Origin: Emiliania huxleyi CCMP1516
Lineage: Eukaryota > Haptophyta > Isochrysidales > Noelaerhabdaceae
Direction of reading: 5' to 3'
Assembly (NCBI RefSeq): GCF_000372725.1
Contig: NW_005199363.1
Coordinates: 126,501-190,500 of the forward strand
Length of the DNA: 64,000 nt
Part shown: one piece after another, positions 52,238 to 62,594 of the stretch
Position numbering within the stretch: position 1 is the first letter of the stretch
How the letters are laid out: every line of letters begins with the position of its first letter
Made by a program: the position numbers and the translations under genes
Notes under the pieces: generated by a model
Told to the model about the DNA's origin: nothing
Database searches by the model: none
What the model saw: the letters and a program-made list of their open reading frames with translations, nothing else

Positions 52238-52415
52238 CGTGCCGTCGGCGGTGAGGGCGAGGCTGTGGTACGCTCCAGCCGACACAGCTACGACGCGCTG
52301 GGTAGCAAAGGCCTCGACCTTCGTCGGCTCCAGCTGGGCCTGCTCGTCGCCGTGGCCCAGGCGGCCGTTGCCTCCAAAGCCCCAGCTCCAGACAGCTCCG
52401 CCAGCGAGTAGAGGC
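52238..52415 (-). pseudogene. RCC1-repeat fragment
   Basis: The minus strand encodes one clear RCC1 blade, GAVWSWGFGGNGRLGHGDEQ then VEAFATQRVVAVSAGAYHSL, followed by ALTADG. RCC1 proteins have about seven blades; only one is found, and the frame degenerates on both sides. It may be a fragment of a decayed or displaced gene, or an isolated exon. Confidence 0.6.
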
Positions 52416-52626
52416 GGTGACAATTCTATGGGTGAGCGTATGCGAGTAGAGGCGCGTGAGCCGATTCTAGATCGCATGCCATTGGCATATAACTTGGCTT
52501 GGCGTGCGACCTCAGCGCGCCCGCCGTCAGCTCGACGGGGCGAGAGACCTCTCTCACAGGCAAAAGAAAAAGACTTCGCGACTCCCAGAGCAGCTGCCCT
52601 GGCTGCCATCGCCGAAGTCGGCGGCG

Positions 52627-55082
52627 ATGGCACGCTGCGCTTCGGCAAGCTTGGCGTTCGCCACCCTCCCAATCCTCGCCTCAGCCTTCGTGCAGCGTGC
52701 GCTACCCACCGGGGCTGCGGCCTCTCCCATTGCTCGCAGCCCTCGTGCCGTGTCTCCTCGCTCAGTTGCCGCCGAGGCGAATACGGCTGTCGTAGCGGGC
52801 GGCGGCCCTGCTGGCCTGGCGACCGCTCTGATTCTCGCTCAGCGCGGCTTCGACGTGACCGTGCTCGAGAAGCGGGCTGAACCGAACCCATACGAGCCCC
52901 AGCGTGCATATCTTTACCTGGTTGACGGGCGCGGCCAGCGCTTCACCGACGCGGCAGGCCTCACCGAGGAGCTGGCGTCGCCGGCCACCTCGGTGTCGAG
53001 CCTCAACTACACGGTGACGCGCTGCCTGCCGGACGGCCAGCGCGAGGAGGCGGTGCCGCCCATCCTCGACCTTTCCTCGACCTTTCCTCGACCTTTCCTG
53101 TAGGCCAGCGCGAGGAGTCGGTGCCGCCCATCCTCGAGCCGAGCGACCGGCCCTCGTACTGGATCCCGCGCGCCCGCTTCCTCGCACTGCTCAACAGCGC
53201 TCTGCCGCCGACCGTCACGACGCGGTTCGGCGCAGAGCTGCGCGAGCTGCACCAGACGCCCGACGGCGGAGTCGAGGTGGTGGCCAGCTGCAGCGACGGC
53301 TCGGAGCTGCGCCTGACGCCGTCGCTGCTCGTCGGAGCGGACGGGCTGCAGTCGCTCGTGCGTCAAAGATGCGGCGAGTGGAGCGGCGCAGCTGCCGAGT
53401 ACACGCCGGTCGTGCTGCCGTCGCCGTCGAGCGGGCTGCGCTACCAGATGATCAAGATGCCGCCTGACCTGCGCCTCGACCCGAAGAACGCCTCCGTCAC
53501 CGCGCAGCCGCGAAAGGCTTGCTCGATGCCAGCCCTCCCCCCCTCACCCCCACCCCCTCACCCTGCCCCTCACCCTGAACCCTCACCCTGCCCCCTCACC
53601 CGGACCCGAACCAAGGCGTACTCGATGCGTCCCGCCACGGACGCGCCGCTCGGACCAACCCGCCTCGGGCTGCTTCCTAGACACTTCCTCGACACCTCCT
53701 AGACACCTCCTCGACACTTCCAACCCGCCTCGGGCTGCTTCCAGTCGCCGACCCGACCTTGCCTAGACAACATGTCCACGACCCGTCCCTGACATGTCGC
53801 GTAGGCTTCTTCCTGTCGCCGACCCGACCTTCCCGCGCACTGCCAACGTCATCCTCCCGCCGGAGCACCCAGTGTGGGCCCTCGGCTCGGCGGAGGAGGC
53901 GGCTTGCATGCTTGCCGACTCGGGGACGGGCTTCCGGTTCGCTTCATGCTGCGGGTGGTCTGGCCAGGTGCTCGGCTGGCTGCGCGCCACTTTCCCTCAC
54001 CTCCCGGTCGATGACGTCGTCAGCGCTGACGAGGCCGCCGCGTTTGCGGCGGGCGCACCGGGTCCTCTCCTCCGCGCCGCGCCGCTCGCCGCTCGGGCTT
54101 GGTCGCCATCCTCTCCACACGTGTCCTCTCTCTAGGCGCCTTCCCCGCGCCCTGCTACTCGCCGCGCCAGCAGCTCCTCCTTCCGAAGGCCGAGAGACCG
54201 CCGAGAGACCGCCGAGATATACTGCGCCGGCAGCTCCCGGGGCGGGGCGCTCGAGGCCATCTGCACCGTCTCGGAGCCGTGTCGGAGCCGCCTCGGAGCC
54301 GCTTTGCCCCCGCAGGCGGGGGTTGTGCTGGTGGGCGACGCCATCCACGCCTTCCCGCCCGACATTGGGCAGGGAGTCAACTCGGCGCTCTCGGATGTGG
54401 TCATGCTCGGCGAGGCGCTCATCTCCCCATATCTCCCCATATCTCCCCATATCTCCCCATATCTCCCTCGGACGTGGTCATGCTCGGCGAGGCGCTCATC
54501 TCCCCATATCTCCCCATATCTCCCCATATCTCCCCATATCTCCCCATATCTCCCTCGGACGTGGTCATGCTCGGCGAGGCGCTCGACGGCGCTGACGGGG
54601 GCGACGGCCCGATGGCGAAGCTGCGGGACGCGCTGTCCGCCCGACGGCTGCCTTCGACACGCCTCCATGGTTGGACGCGTCCATGACGCGTCCCATAGGC
54701 CGCGTTGCCCGCCTACGAGGCTGCGGCCGCTCCGGAGGCGGAGGCGGTGGCGAGGATCGCGCAGGTGGGCTTCCCTTACCAGTACCCAATCACGCGCGAG
54801 AGGTCGCCGCTGCAAAAGGCCGGCTGGTTCGCAAACTTCCTGCTGCGCACGTTCGTGCTCTCCAAGCTGCTGCCCCGCCTCTTCTCGCCCGCCGCAATCG
54901 TCCTCGTGCAGCGGCCGCAGCTGAGCTACGCGCAGGTGTGGCGCACGGCGCAACGGACCACGCGGCGGCTGCAGGGGCTCGGGCTGGCGGCGGCGCTGGC
55001 GGCGGCATGGCCGTGGCTGCGCCGTCTGGCTCTCCCCCTGCCTCCCCTCCCCCTCCTCCTCCTCCCTCTGGCCGCGTTGTGA
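52627..55082 (+). CDS. Plastid FAD-dependent monooxygenase (kynurenine-monooxygenase-like)
   Basis: Exons: 52627-53035, 53104-53516, 53616-53668, 53805-54052, 54136 to ~54200, ~54310-54414, 54579-54638, 54699-55082. The leader LAFATLPILASAFVQRALP suggests plastid import. The FAD Rossmann motif is VVAGGGPAGLATALILAQRG. The second FAD motif is GDAIHAFPPDIGQGVNSALS, and the C-terminal YEAAAAPEAEAVARIAQVGFP is typical of the KMO-like group. The tail has hydrophobic helices. The enzyme class hydroxylates aromatic or isoprenoid substrates with NAD(P)H; the actual substrate is unknown. The six introns with resolved junctions have GC donors and most begin with copies of the next exon. Exon 5/6 limits are uncertain. 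Start ATG 52627. Confidence 0.8.
54400..54610 (+). repeat. Exon segment in three copies with a 10-bp array
   Basis: Three copies of gtggtcatgctcggcgaggc plus gctc, separated by runs of atctccccat. The intron is 54415-54578. Its 3' AG is the last two bases of a copied upstream exon end, and the splice gives LGE|ALDGADG. Confidence 0.9.
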
Positions 55083-55918
55083 CACTGCGAGCCTGAGGCG
55101 GTCTGGGAGTCACTCCCGTCGCTGTCTCGTCACCTCTGAGCTCTGAGGTGCACCGTGCATAGCGCTCCGCACCGTTCCGCATGTCATGTGTTGTGACCCT
55201 TCGCTCCATATATGGCTCTAACGTATACGCTCGGTCTCTTGTCTCTACGCCGTGAACGCGGCAGCAACAAGTAAGCTCCATCTTTTATCCGCCGCTCTCT
55301 CTCTCTAGAACTAGCGCCGCGAGAGCAGGGCAGACCCGGGGACTGGGGAGCCGGAGCAGACGGCATCGGCCGCCGAGGGAACGTTGGGAAGAGGCACACG
55401 ACACCACGAGGAGGGCGGCGGACCTCAACCGACTATGGAGGACCCGTCACCAGACGACGCAGGGCAGACGACGGTGAGGCGGAGCGCAGAGGACCTTGGT
55501 AGTGCCTACACGCTGCAGCGCGTGAACCGGCCCTCGGTGAGCCCTCCCGAGGCCTCTCACGCCGCCAGCCGAGGGACGGCAGCCGTTGGGATGGTGCCCT
55601 CGCAGCTCGCCGGCGCGGCGGGGGCGAGGCGAGTCTCATCGGTTCCCCCCTACAGCGGGAGCGGCCGCGGGCCGGCCGGCATCCTGCCCGCCACGGCGGC
55701 GGCAAGCTGCGACTCAAGGCCGAGCAGGTGCGGCGACTTTTTGCTCGCTCGACTCTCTGACGAAGCTATTTACCATGCGGGGTGGCGGCATGCTGGCACT
55801 GCCCGTTACTTCATACTTGCCGTCCTCTTGATCCACGCTCGACACTTCCTCGAGGGGGCAGTCCACAGAGTGTTCGGATTGGTACGGACACTTTCACATC
55901 GACGATTCGGAAGCGCCC
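55083..55918. other. Intergenic, convergent; one doubtful ORF
   Basis: A plus-strand frame from 55436 (MEDPSPDDAGQTTVRRSAED) is open to about 56196, but it overlaps the minus-strand gene end and shows no domain. Confidence 0.35.
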
Positions 55919-57064
55919 TCAATCGATGCAACGATCGAGGAGGCGAGTGTGCGCCAGGCCGTGCCGCAGCACGGCCGCGCGGGCCGCGGCCGCCGGCGGC
56001 GCGGCCGCGGCAGCGCTTGCGAGTGGGACGGGCAGGGCCTCGTCACATATGCCGTGGCCGTATGTCGCCATCACCTCGTTGTGCTCGGGGCGCTCCTCCC
56101 AGGGAAGCGCGTACGTGCCGACGACCTGGTAGCCGCTCAGGTCGGTCCGGCCGTGCAGAAGAAAGTGGCCGATGTGGGAGACGAGCTCGGAGCTGAGGCG
56201 CTCAAGGCCAGAGTGCTCACCGTCTTCGGCGTCGTGGCTCGAGGCGAGCAGCAGCACCTTCATGCGTGGCCAGTGGAGGTCCACGCGCACGCCGCGCATG
56301 ATCGAGTTGAAGTGGCGCACCGAGGTGATGTCAAACCCCTCCGGGCTGACCTCAGGCACGGCGGGACTCGGAGGCGCGGGCTGGCAGTGCTGGGCCACGA
56401 GCGCCACCATCGCAGGCGTGCCGGGCGGAAAGTGAGGGCTTGGGCTCGGGAACGCGCCGCCCATTGCCGACGACCTCGAGGACGCCACAAGCACGCGCTC
56501 CCGCATCGGGCAAGCGACGTGGAAGCGGCTGCGGTACGCCTCGCGCAGATGGTAGAGAGAGTTGGCATCAATGTAGGTCATGTCGGTCAGGGTTTGGCGA
56601 AAATCGAACTGTGGAACGAGAAATCGAACGCCCTCCATACCGACCGTTGGCAGAGAAATGGTGAATCGCGCCGTCTCGTCATTGAGTCCAAGGATTCGGT
56701 GCGAAGCGGTGCAGCGCAGTCCGGCGACGTGCGTGTCGAGCAGAGACAGGAATGCGCCGTTCAATGTCATGTCGTTCAGAGACGTGCCTGCCTCAACGCA
56801 CTCAGCGAAGACGTTCTCGATCAGGTGGTGCACTGAGCCGTGCTTGAAGCCGAGACGCTCCAGCATCATCCGCTTGAGCCGCGCGGCGTCCCGCTTCTCT
56901 TCATCCGTCAGCGACGGCATCGGCAGCCGGTTGCGCCGCGCCACGCCGGCCATTTGCTCAGCCCATGCGTCTTCCCGCGCGTCGCCCAACGCGCTCATTA
57001 CGCCGCTCATATCAAACACCCCCAGAAGGGACGGTCCAAGAATATCATCTGGTGCGGAAGCCAT
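55919..57064 (-). CDS. Intronless hypothetical protein
   Basis: 381 codons from ATG 57064 in one exon. It looks fully coding: ARLKRMMLERLGFKHGSVHH, LNDMTLNGAFLSLLDTHVAG, DANSLYHLREAYRSRFHVAC, SVRHFNSIMRGVRVDLHWPR, then GLERLSSELVSHIGHFLL, which is F-box-like, near the C-terminus, and an Ala-rich end. No family was recognised. Lack of introns stands out here and could mean a recent or retroposed gene, which is inference. Confidence 0.65.
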   Translation of the reverse strand: MASAPDDILGPSLLGVFDMSGVMSALGDAREDAWAEQMAGVARRNRLPMPSLTDEEKRDAARLKRMMLERLGFKHGSVHHLIENVFAECVEAGTSLNDMTLNGAFLSLLDTHVAGLRCTASHRILGLNDETARFTISLPTVGMEGVRFLVPQFDFRQTLTDMTYIDANSLYHLREAYRSRFHVACPMRERVLVASSRSSAMGGAFPSPSPHFPPGTPAMVALVAQHCQPAPPSPAVPEVSPEGFDITSVRHFNSIMRGVRVDLHWPRMKVLLLASSHDAEDGEHSGLERLSSELVSHIGHFLLHGRTDLSGYQVVGTYALPWEERPEHNEVMATYGHGICDEALPVPLASAAAAAPPAAAARAAVLRHGLAHTRLLDRCID

Positions 57065-59479
57065 CTTGATCCGGCGAGGCGAGAGGTGGCGCTGTCACTG
57101 CAGGGGCCTTTGAATTCTTTATTGAAGCGGATCTGGACAAGTTTCGAGGTTCTCGAGGTGGATATCCTTTGGCCGCGTTGGGTAGCGAGGATTGGTGTGA
57201 CGCGATCCACGCAGGCGTGTTTTCTGGCGGCCGACCGTCAGTGCACGGAGTTGCCACTTCTCCGACTGCCCCGGCTAGTTCCCGAGGAGCGAGGTCGTCG
57301 GGTGTGACCCCTTCGTCCCCCGAGACCTAGCGCGGGTGGGTTGGAGGGGGCTCGCCCCGTTCCTCCCCATCGGGCCGCGTGAGCGGCCTCGCCTCGCAGA
57401 TTCGTTTTCGCGCCTGGGTCAGGCGCGCGGGGCATCCCCCGGGTCGCTCGACCAGCGATCCGAAGAGTGGCCGCTATGCGAGGGAAAGAGCGGGGCCCAC
57501 GGGGTACGCCTCCGTCCGGCCCCCTCCGAGGGGGGAAGGGAATTGTGGGGTCCCCACGGGCGCCTCTGGACAAGTGAAATTAGATTAGAATTTTACAACC
57601 AAACTCCCTCGCACAACACTGGGCACGGGACTGGCGCGCACTGGCACTAACACAGGTACACCACGTTAGATTAGAACGTCCGAGGCGGGGGTACTCCGAG
57701 AGCAGGGCCGGGTGATCGACGGATACAACGACCGAGGCATCGACTTTGTCACCTCGTGGGAGCAGGCGTACCACAACCGTGGCCAGAGACAACGGTGGGA
57801 CGGCAGGACGGGGCTCCTAGCGAGGCTGAACCACGGGTGCGACTTACTTACTGGCGGGACACCACGTTCAACGTGGGCGGAGCAGGGAGCTCGACTTTTA
57901 TGGGGCGATGGAGCCGCAGAGGAGGGCGACCTACTACTATACAGGGGGCGGAAGACCGCTATTCGGGGACCCGTACAAGCAGATCGGCGAGCGAGTCGAG
58001 GCGGTCAAGGCGCAGAGGCTGCTCCAGGAGGACGAGGCCGCGCCGAGCTCCGGGGATAGGAGGGCGACGCTGCTCCTGCGACTGGGGGCTGACGGGAAAG
58101 TCGACCTGGAAGTGACGGCCGGCCTGCGTAAGGCGCTCCCGGGCCCGCTCCTGGAGAGGAGGCCATGCGGGCCACGCTAGGGAGAATGAGCTGCACGGCG
58201 TCGGAGCTGCAGGCGCAGAGCGGGCCGGACGCTGAGGCCATCCGGAGGATAGTGCGGCTGGAAGGGGCTCGCCCTCGAGCCGCGTGCCACCTGTGTGAGG
58301 GCGGCCCGGGCACGCGCGCCCACTTTCGGTATGGCTGCGCTGCGTGTAAAACGGAGCTGGGAGGAGTCGCGATGGAGAGGTCGGCCCACTTAGCCGGGAT
58401 GGCGGACTCGCTGTGGTTCTCGCCGGATCGCTGGCTCCCGATGGATAGCGGGGTGGCAGGGAGACGGGGGGCAGGGGTGTGGCGCCAGCTCCATGCCTTT
58501 GAAATGGGCAAGGATCCCACGGTCCTGACCGTTAACACAGGGGGGCTACGCCATGGCCCGAGAGAGCGACGTGCCTCGCCGCGGTGTGGGCGAGTCGGAC
58601 GTGGCTCGAGGCGCAGTGCTTGCCCGCCGCGGCCATCCGAGTGTGCTCCGAGGCGGCCCGAGAGCGGGGTCGCGGCCCGCTACGGATTGTGGCTCAGATC
58701 GTCCCAGAGCTGCGGGGGTGGCTGAGGGACGTGTTCAGTCTGAGAAGACTCGGGCCAGCACAACGCGCTTGACTAGCCATGCTGTTCGCTGTCCTGATCC
58801 CTGCTGGTTTGCCGCTGCCGATCGCCGTTGAGGAGTCGACGTTTCCTCACCGCGGCCGCATGATGCCGCACATGCTAGTGTTTGACGTCTGCCAAGGCGT
58901 TGGCCGTTGCTGCGTCGGGGCTGCTTGACGAGATCAACGAAGGCGACAAAGTCTCATTCTCTCTCTCGCCGGCTTGTGCTCGAGCAGTGCGCCTCGGACA
59001 GGGTAGGCGCCACCTACGTGCCAGGTAAGTTTCTGGCCGGCGTCGCTAACGCCAAACAGAGCGACGGCACCTACAGCAAGCTCGCCACCTGCCTCGACGC
59101 GGCGCACTCCGTCGGCGGCGGGTGCATGCATCGACTCAGCCGCCGGTGACGCCCTCTTCATGCCAGCGGAGACGCGCAGGGCGAGACGAGGGAGGGAGCA
59201 GGACTTTGCGGAGATCAGCAGGAGGATGTAGAACAGATTAGGAGCAGCAGGAACCCGAGCGCCGAGGGACCAATGTGTGGAAGACGGCTAGTGAGTAGGC
59301 TAGAGGCTAGTGATAGTGTCCCGCCCCCATCGCGCATCGGGAGGACGACCCCGGCTAGTCGCCGACCACACCCACAAAGAACCCTGCACAAAGATCGCAC
59401 GGGCGGGGACCTGCTCCTTTTTACCCATCTCACAGTAGAGAGGTGTCCGTTTTTATTTATTTATTTCTCTCTCTAGACT
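57065..59479. other. Mostly non-genic; possible decayed element
   Basis: 57908-58180 and 58165-58725 (+) give protein-like pieces: GDPYKQIGERVEAVKAQRLL, a Cys/His cluster CHLCEGGPGTRAHFRYGCAAC, and WASRTWLEAQCLPAAAIRVC in a shifted frame. C-x2-C..H-x4-C clusters occur at the ends of non-LTR retrotransposon proteins, but no polymerase motif was seen, so the call stays open. The repeat copy at 59416-59465 lies at the right. Confidence 0.35.
59416..59465 (+). repeat. 42-bp repeat, third copy
   Basis: Matches 28038-28081 and 28086-28127. It lies just past the 3' end of the minus-strand transporter-like gene. Confidence 0.85.
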
Positions 59480-60340
59480 CTACCCTTCGTCCACGTGCAC
59501 TGTCAAATGCCTCAGCGACGCGCCCGCGCCCGCGGCAAAGACCGCACGCACCTCCTCGGCGGCGGCGGCGGCGTCGCGGCCCGGCGCCAGCGTGCAGCGG
59601 ATCACGCCCACCTCCGCGCCCTCCTCGTCGAGCGGCCAAAAGGCCGCGTCGTACACGGCAGTCACGTCTGGCAGGCTGGCGGCGCGCTGCAGCAGCGCGG
59701 CGTACTTCGCCTCGCCGTCGCCGCCGGCCGAGCCGAGCATGAGCCGCCGCCCGTCTGCCGCAAGCAGCGGCACCGCCCGCGCCGCCGCCACGCCGAGCAG
59801 CGAGAGAGAGGCGGCCGTGTCGCCCGCTGCGCGGCTGACGGCGAGCAGCAGAAACAAGACAGGCAGCCCCTCCCCCGCCGCCCATGCCGCCGCCCACACA
59901 CCCCTCGCCTCCAGCACCGCCCTGGGCGTGGAGCCACACGCCGCCGCCGCCGCGGCGACCCACACGACGGTGGCGGACGGGCCGGCCGCCGGCCTGCCGG
60001 CGGCGCTGTGCCTCGGGTCACCGCCGTGGCTGTGGCCGTGGTCGTGGGAGAGGAGGAGGTCGGTGGTGATGAGAAGCGCCGCGCCGAGCACAACCACCGC
60101 CGCGCCGAACCGGACGAGCGCGGGCAGCTTCGCTGCTCCAAACGGGAGCGCTCGCTGTGACGCCGGGCGCGGCCAGAGGCGCGCGAGCAGCTCGGGGTGC
60201 GAGGCGGCGCACTCGGCGGCGCCGAGGCCGAGCGCGAGGCTCGAGCAGAGCGGCGCGGCGCCGGGGCCGGAGAGGCCGAGGAGGAAGAGCAAAAGCACCG
60301 CGCAGGCCTGCCCCAGAAGGCAGGCCAATGGCGCCAACAT
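59480..60340 (-). CDS. Cation-diffusion-facilitator-like membrane protein
   Basis: 286 codons from ATG 60340. Four or five hydrophobic helices (LACLLGQACAVLLLFLLGL; ALVRFGAAVVVLGAALLITT), a His-rich loop HDHGHSHGG, two more helices, then a C-terminal domain (LLQRAASLPDVTAVYDAAFW..SLRHLTVHVDEG) like the cytosolic metal-sensing domain of CDF/ZnT transporters. CDF proteins export Zn, Mn or Fe from the cytosol. The transport-site His/Asp pairs in TM2 and TM5 are not evident and the protein is short, so it may be divergent, partial or spliced. No intron needed. The frame continues upstream of 60340 only to a TTG. Confidence 0.55.
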   Translation of the reverse strand: MLAPLACLLGQACAVLLLFLLGLSGPGAAPLCSSLALGLGAAECAASHPELLARLWPRPASQRALPFGAAKLPALVRFGAAVVVLGAALLITTDLLLSHDHGHSHGGDPRHSAAGRPAAGPSATVVWVAAAAAACGSTPRAVLEARGVWAAAWAAGEGLPVLFLLLAVSRAAGDTAASLSLLGVAAARAVPLLAADGRRLMLGSAGGDGEAKYAALLQRAASLPDVTAVYDAAFWPLDEEGAEVGVIRCTLAPGRDAAAAAEEVRAVFAAGAGASLRHLTVHVDEG

Positions 60341-60351
60341 CACGCCACAGA

Positions 60352-60390
60352 CACCAGGCTGGATTCGGGTCCAGAGCAAGGTGGGTATCA
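60352..60390 (+). repeat. Short shared upstream element, copy 1
   Basis: Resembles 62288-62325: accagg, ggattcggg(t/a)ccag, then gggtatca. Both copies sit just upstream (minus-strand sense) of minus-strand start codons, 12 and 11 bp from ATG 60340 and 62277. They may be a shared promoter or leader element. Confidence 0.6.
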
Positions 60391-60573
60391 GTGACCTTCC
60401 TACCCACCTACCTTTCCGTGCCCCTCTTACGTTCCCGAGAAATCAAGGGTGTCGCAGGAGCTGCTCCCTGTGCACGGCGCGCTGCGCTCTCACTGTGCCG
60501 CAACGTCACTCAGCTCTCACTGGTGCCAAGGCCCAAGCAGCGAGCGAGCAGGCGGGGGGGCGCTGCCCCTCAC

Positions 60574-62277
60574 TCATGCCCGCTCCGCCCGGGCCTTCTC
60601 GAGGTCCGCCTCGCGCATCGCGCCCTTCAGCTCCGCCACCTGGTCGAGCGCGTCGCCGAGCAGCCCCTTGGCCACGCCAAAGTCACGCAGCTGCTCCACG
60701 CCGCCGCTCGCCCGCACCTCGGCGGCGTGGTCGGCCACGTAGCGGCGGCACTGCGCGAGGAGCCGCCCGTCGCCCATCGTGTGCGCCGCCTCGAGCAGCG
60801 GCACGGCGGTCGCCGGCGCGACGCTCTCCTGCAGCGCCTGCGCGCAGAGCAGCTCGAGGCGCGGCACCTGGTACATCTGCGCCAGCTCCCGCAGGTCGAG
60901 CGCGCGCTGCGCCCTGCCCTCCTCCTCGCCGAGGTCGAACTTGTCGGAGAGGAGGTAGTCGATGAGGGCGGTGAAGCTGGCGGGGTCGGTGTGGGACACC
61001 GTGACCTCGGCGGCGTCGCGCTCCTTCATGCCGATGCCAAACATGGTCCGATAGTACCCGGACCGAATGCAGAGCACGCACTTGCTCACGTGCTCGATGC
61101 GCTCCCGATCGTCGCCGACCAGGAAGGTGACCTTCCCCTCTGGGAGGGTGGCGTCTCCCCGCGTCTTTGCGAGGTCGGCCAGGATGGTCGAAGGCGGAAC
61201 GACGATCGGGGCAAAGGAGGGAGGCGGAGGAGGCGCAGCCACGCAGACCTGGCGGAGGCCGCCTCTCGAACTGACCAACAGCGTGCTGCCGTCGGGGCTG
61301 ATGGCGACTTCCTTTGGGTTGGTAAACTGCGCTGCCTCGCCCACGCCATCGACGCTGCCAGCCTCGCCGCTGCCCGCGAGCGTCGTCACCTCGCCAGTCG
61401 CCACCTCCACCCGCCGGATCTTGTGGTTGCCGTTGTCCGCCACAAACAGCGCGCCACCATCTGGGCTGAGGGCGATGCCACGTGGGCAGTAGAACTCCGC
61501 CGCGTCGCCGACTCCATCGGCGCTGCCCCAAGTGCCACTGCCTGCGAGCGTGGTCACCGCGCCAGTCGCCACCTCCACCCGCCGGATCTTACCGTGGCCT
61601 TGGTCTGCCACAAACAGCGCGCCGCCGTCTCGGCTGATGGCGATGCTACGTGGGCCGTGGAACTCCGCCGCGTCGCCGACTCCATCGGCGCTGCCCCAAG
61701 TGCCACTGCCCGCGATCGTCGTCACCGCGCCAGTCGCCACATCCACCCGCCGGATCTTGTAGTTGCAGCAGTCCGCCGCAAATAGCGCGCTCCCGTCCGG
61801 GCTGATGGCGATGCCAGTTGGGTAGCTGAACTGCGCCGCTTCGCCCACGCCATCCGCGTCGCCATTCTCGCCGCTGCCCGCGACCGTCGTCACCTCGCCA
61901 GTCGCCACCTCCACGCGCCGGATCTTGTGGTTCTCGCAGTCCGCCACAAACAGCGCGCTCCCGTTGGGGCTGGCGGCAGCGGTGTAGTAGTACTCGTCAC
62001 TTGCCGGCAAGGCTGCTACGCGTCGCACGCGCCTGGCCGCCGAGACGTGCAGCAGCGAGTCCTTCGTCGAGACGTACCAGGCGCCCGCGTGGTCGCTCGC
62101 GACGCCAACCGTCCCGAGCGATAGAGGGCCGTCCTCGCCCTCGAGCGTCAGCGTGGTGACCTGACCGACGATGCGCGCGCCAAAGATGGGCGCCTCGAAG
62201 CCATCCGCGACCGGCACGGCAAGGTCCCCCTCGTCGCCGCCGCCGGTGCGGGCGCGCTTGCGGGCGGCGGACGCCAT
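60574..62277 (-). CDS. NHL-repeat/BTB protein, paralogue 2 (intact)
   Basis: 567 codons, single exon, ATG 62277. Same layout as paralogue 1: MASAARKRARTGGG leader, NHL-type blades (ALFVADCENHKIRRVEVATG, VTTVAGSGENGDADGVGEAA and so on), BTB domain (FLVGDDRERIEHVSKCVLCI), helical region (VPLLEAAHTMGDGRLLAQCR) and an intact coiled end (VAKGLLGDALDQVAELKGAM). Divergence between paralogues is concentrated in the NHL blades; the BTB and C-terminal part is nearly identical. It is intronless. About 17 kb separates the copies. Confidence 0.9.
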   Translation of the reverse strand: MASAARKRARTGGGDEGDLAVPVADGFEAPIFGARIVGQVTTLTLEGEDGPLSLGTVGVASDHAGAWYVSTKDSLLHVSAARRVRRVAALPASDEYYYTAAASPNGSALFVADCENHKIRRVEVATGEVTTVAGSGENGDADGVGEAAQFSYPTGIAISPDGSALFAADCCNYKIRRVDVATGAVTTIAGSGTWGSADGVGDAAEFHGPRSIAISRDGGALFVADQGHGKIRRVEVATGAVTTLAGSGTWGSADGVGDAAEFYCPRGIALSPDGGALFVADNGNHKIRRVEVATGEVTTLAGSGEAGSVDGVGEAAQFTNPKEVAISPDGSTLLVSSRGGLRQVCVAAPPPPPSFAPIVVPPSTILADLAKTRGDATLPEGKVTFLVGDDRERIEHVSKCVLCIRSGYYRTMFGIGMKERDAAEVTVSHTDPASFTALIDYLLSDKFDLGEEEGRAQRALDLRELAQMYQVPRLELLCAQALQESVAPATAVPLLEAAHTMGDGRLLAQCRRYVADHAAEVRASGGVEQLRDFGVAKGLLGDALDQVAELKGAMREADLEKARAERA

Positions 62278-62594
62278 GCACCGCCAACCAGGATGGATTC
62301 GGGACCAGGCCTGGGTCGGGTATCATGCTACAGAAAAGGGGGCAATGACACCACCCACCGCTCCTGCGTTACCCATTCATCCGCGTTCTCTCTTCCTCTT
62401 ACGTCTTCCCCGCGGCCGTACGATGCACCAACGATGCCCCGCCCTCCCCAGTTGGCGGCCTGCGCGACTCACTCACCCCAAGGAAGAGGAAATCTCATAC
62501 CCCCGCAGCAGACGCGGGGGGGCCGGGGCTCTTGTTCCCCGCGCCTGCGCGACTCGCCCCGCAGCCAAAAGGCCGCGGGCTCCTCTTGACATCC
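62278..62594. other. Intergenic
   Basis: Shared leader element at the left; otherwise nothing recognised. Confidence 0.4.
62288..62325 (+). repeat. Short shared upstream element, copy 2
   Basis: Partner of 60352-60390, next to the start of NHL-BTB paralogue 2. Confidence 0.6.

Noticed and set aside
55384..56196. 270-codon plus-strand frame
   Set aside because: Overlaps the well-formed minus-strand gene end and becomes its shadow; no domain found.
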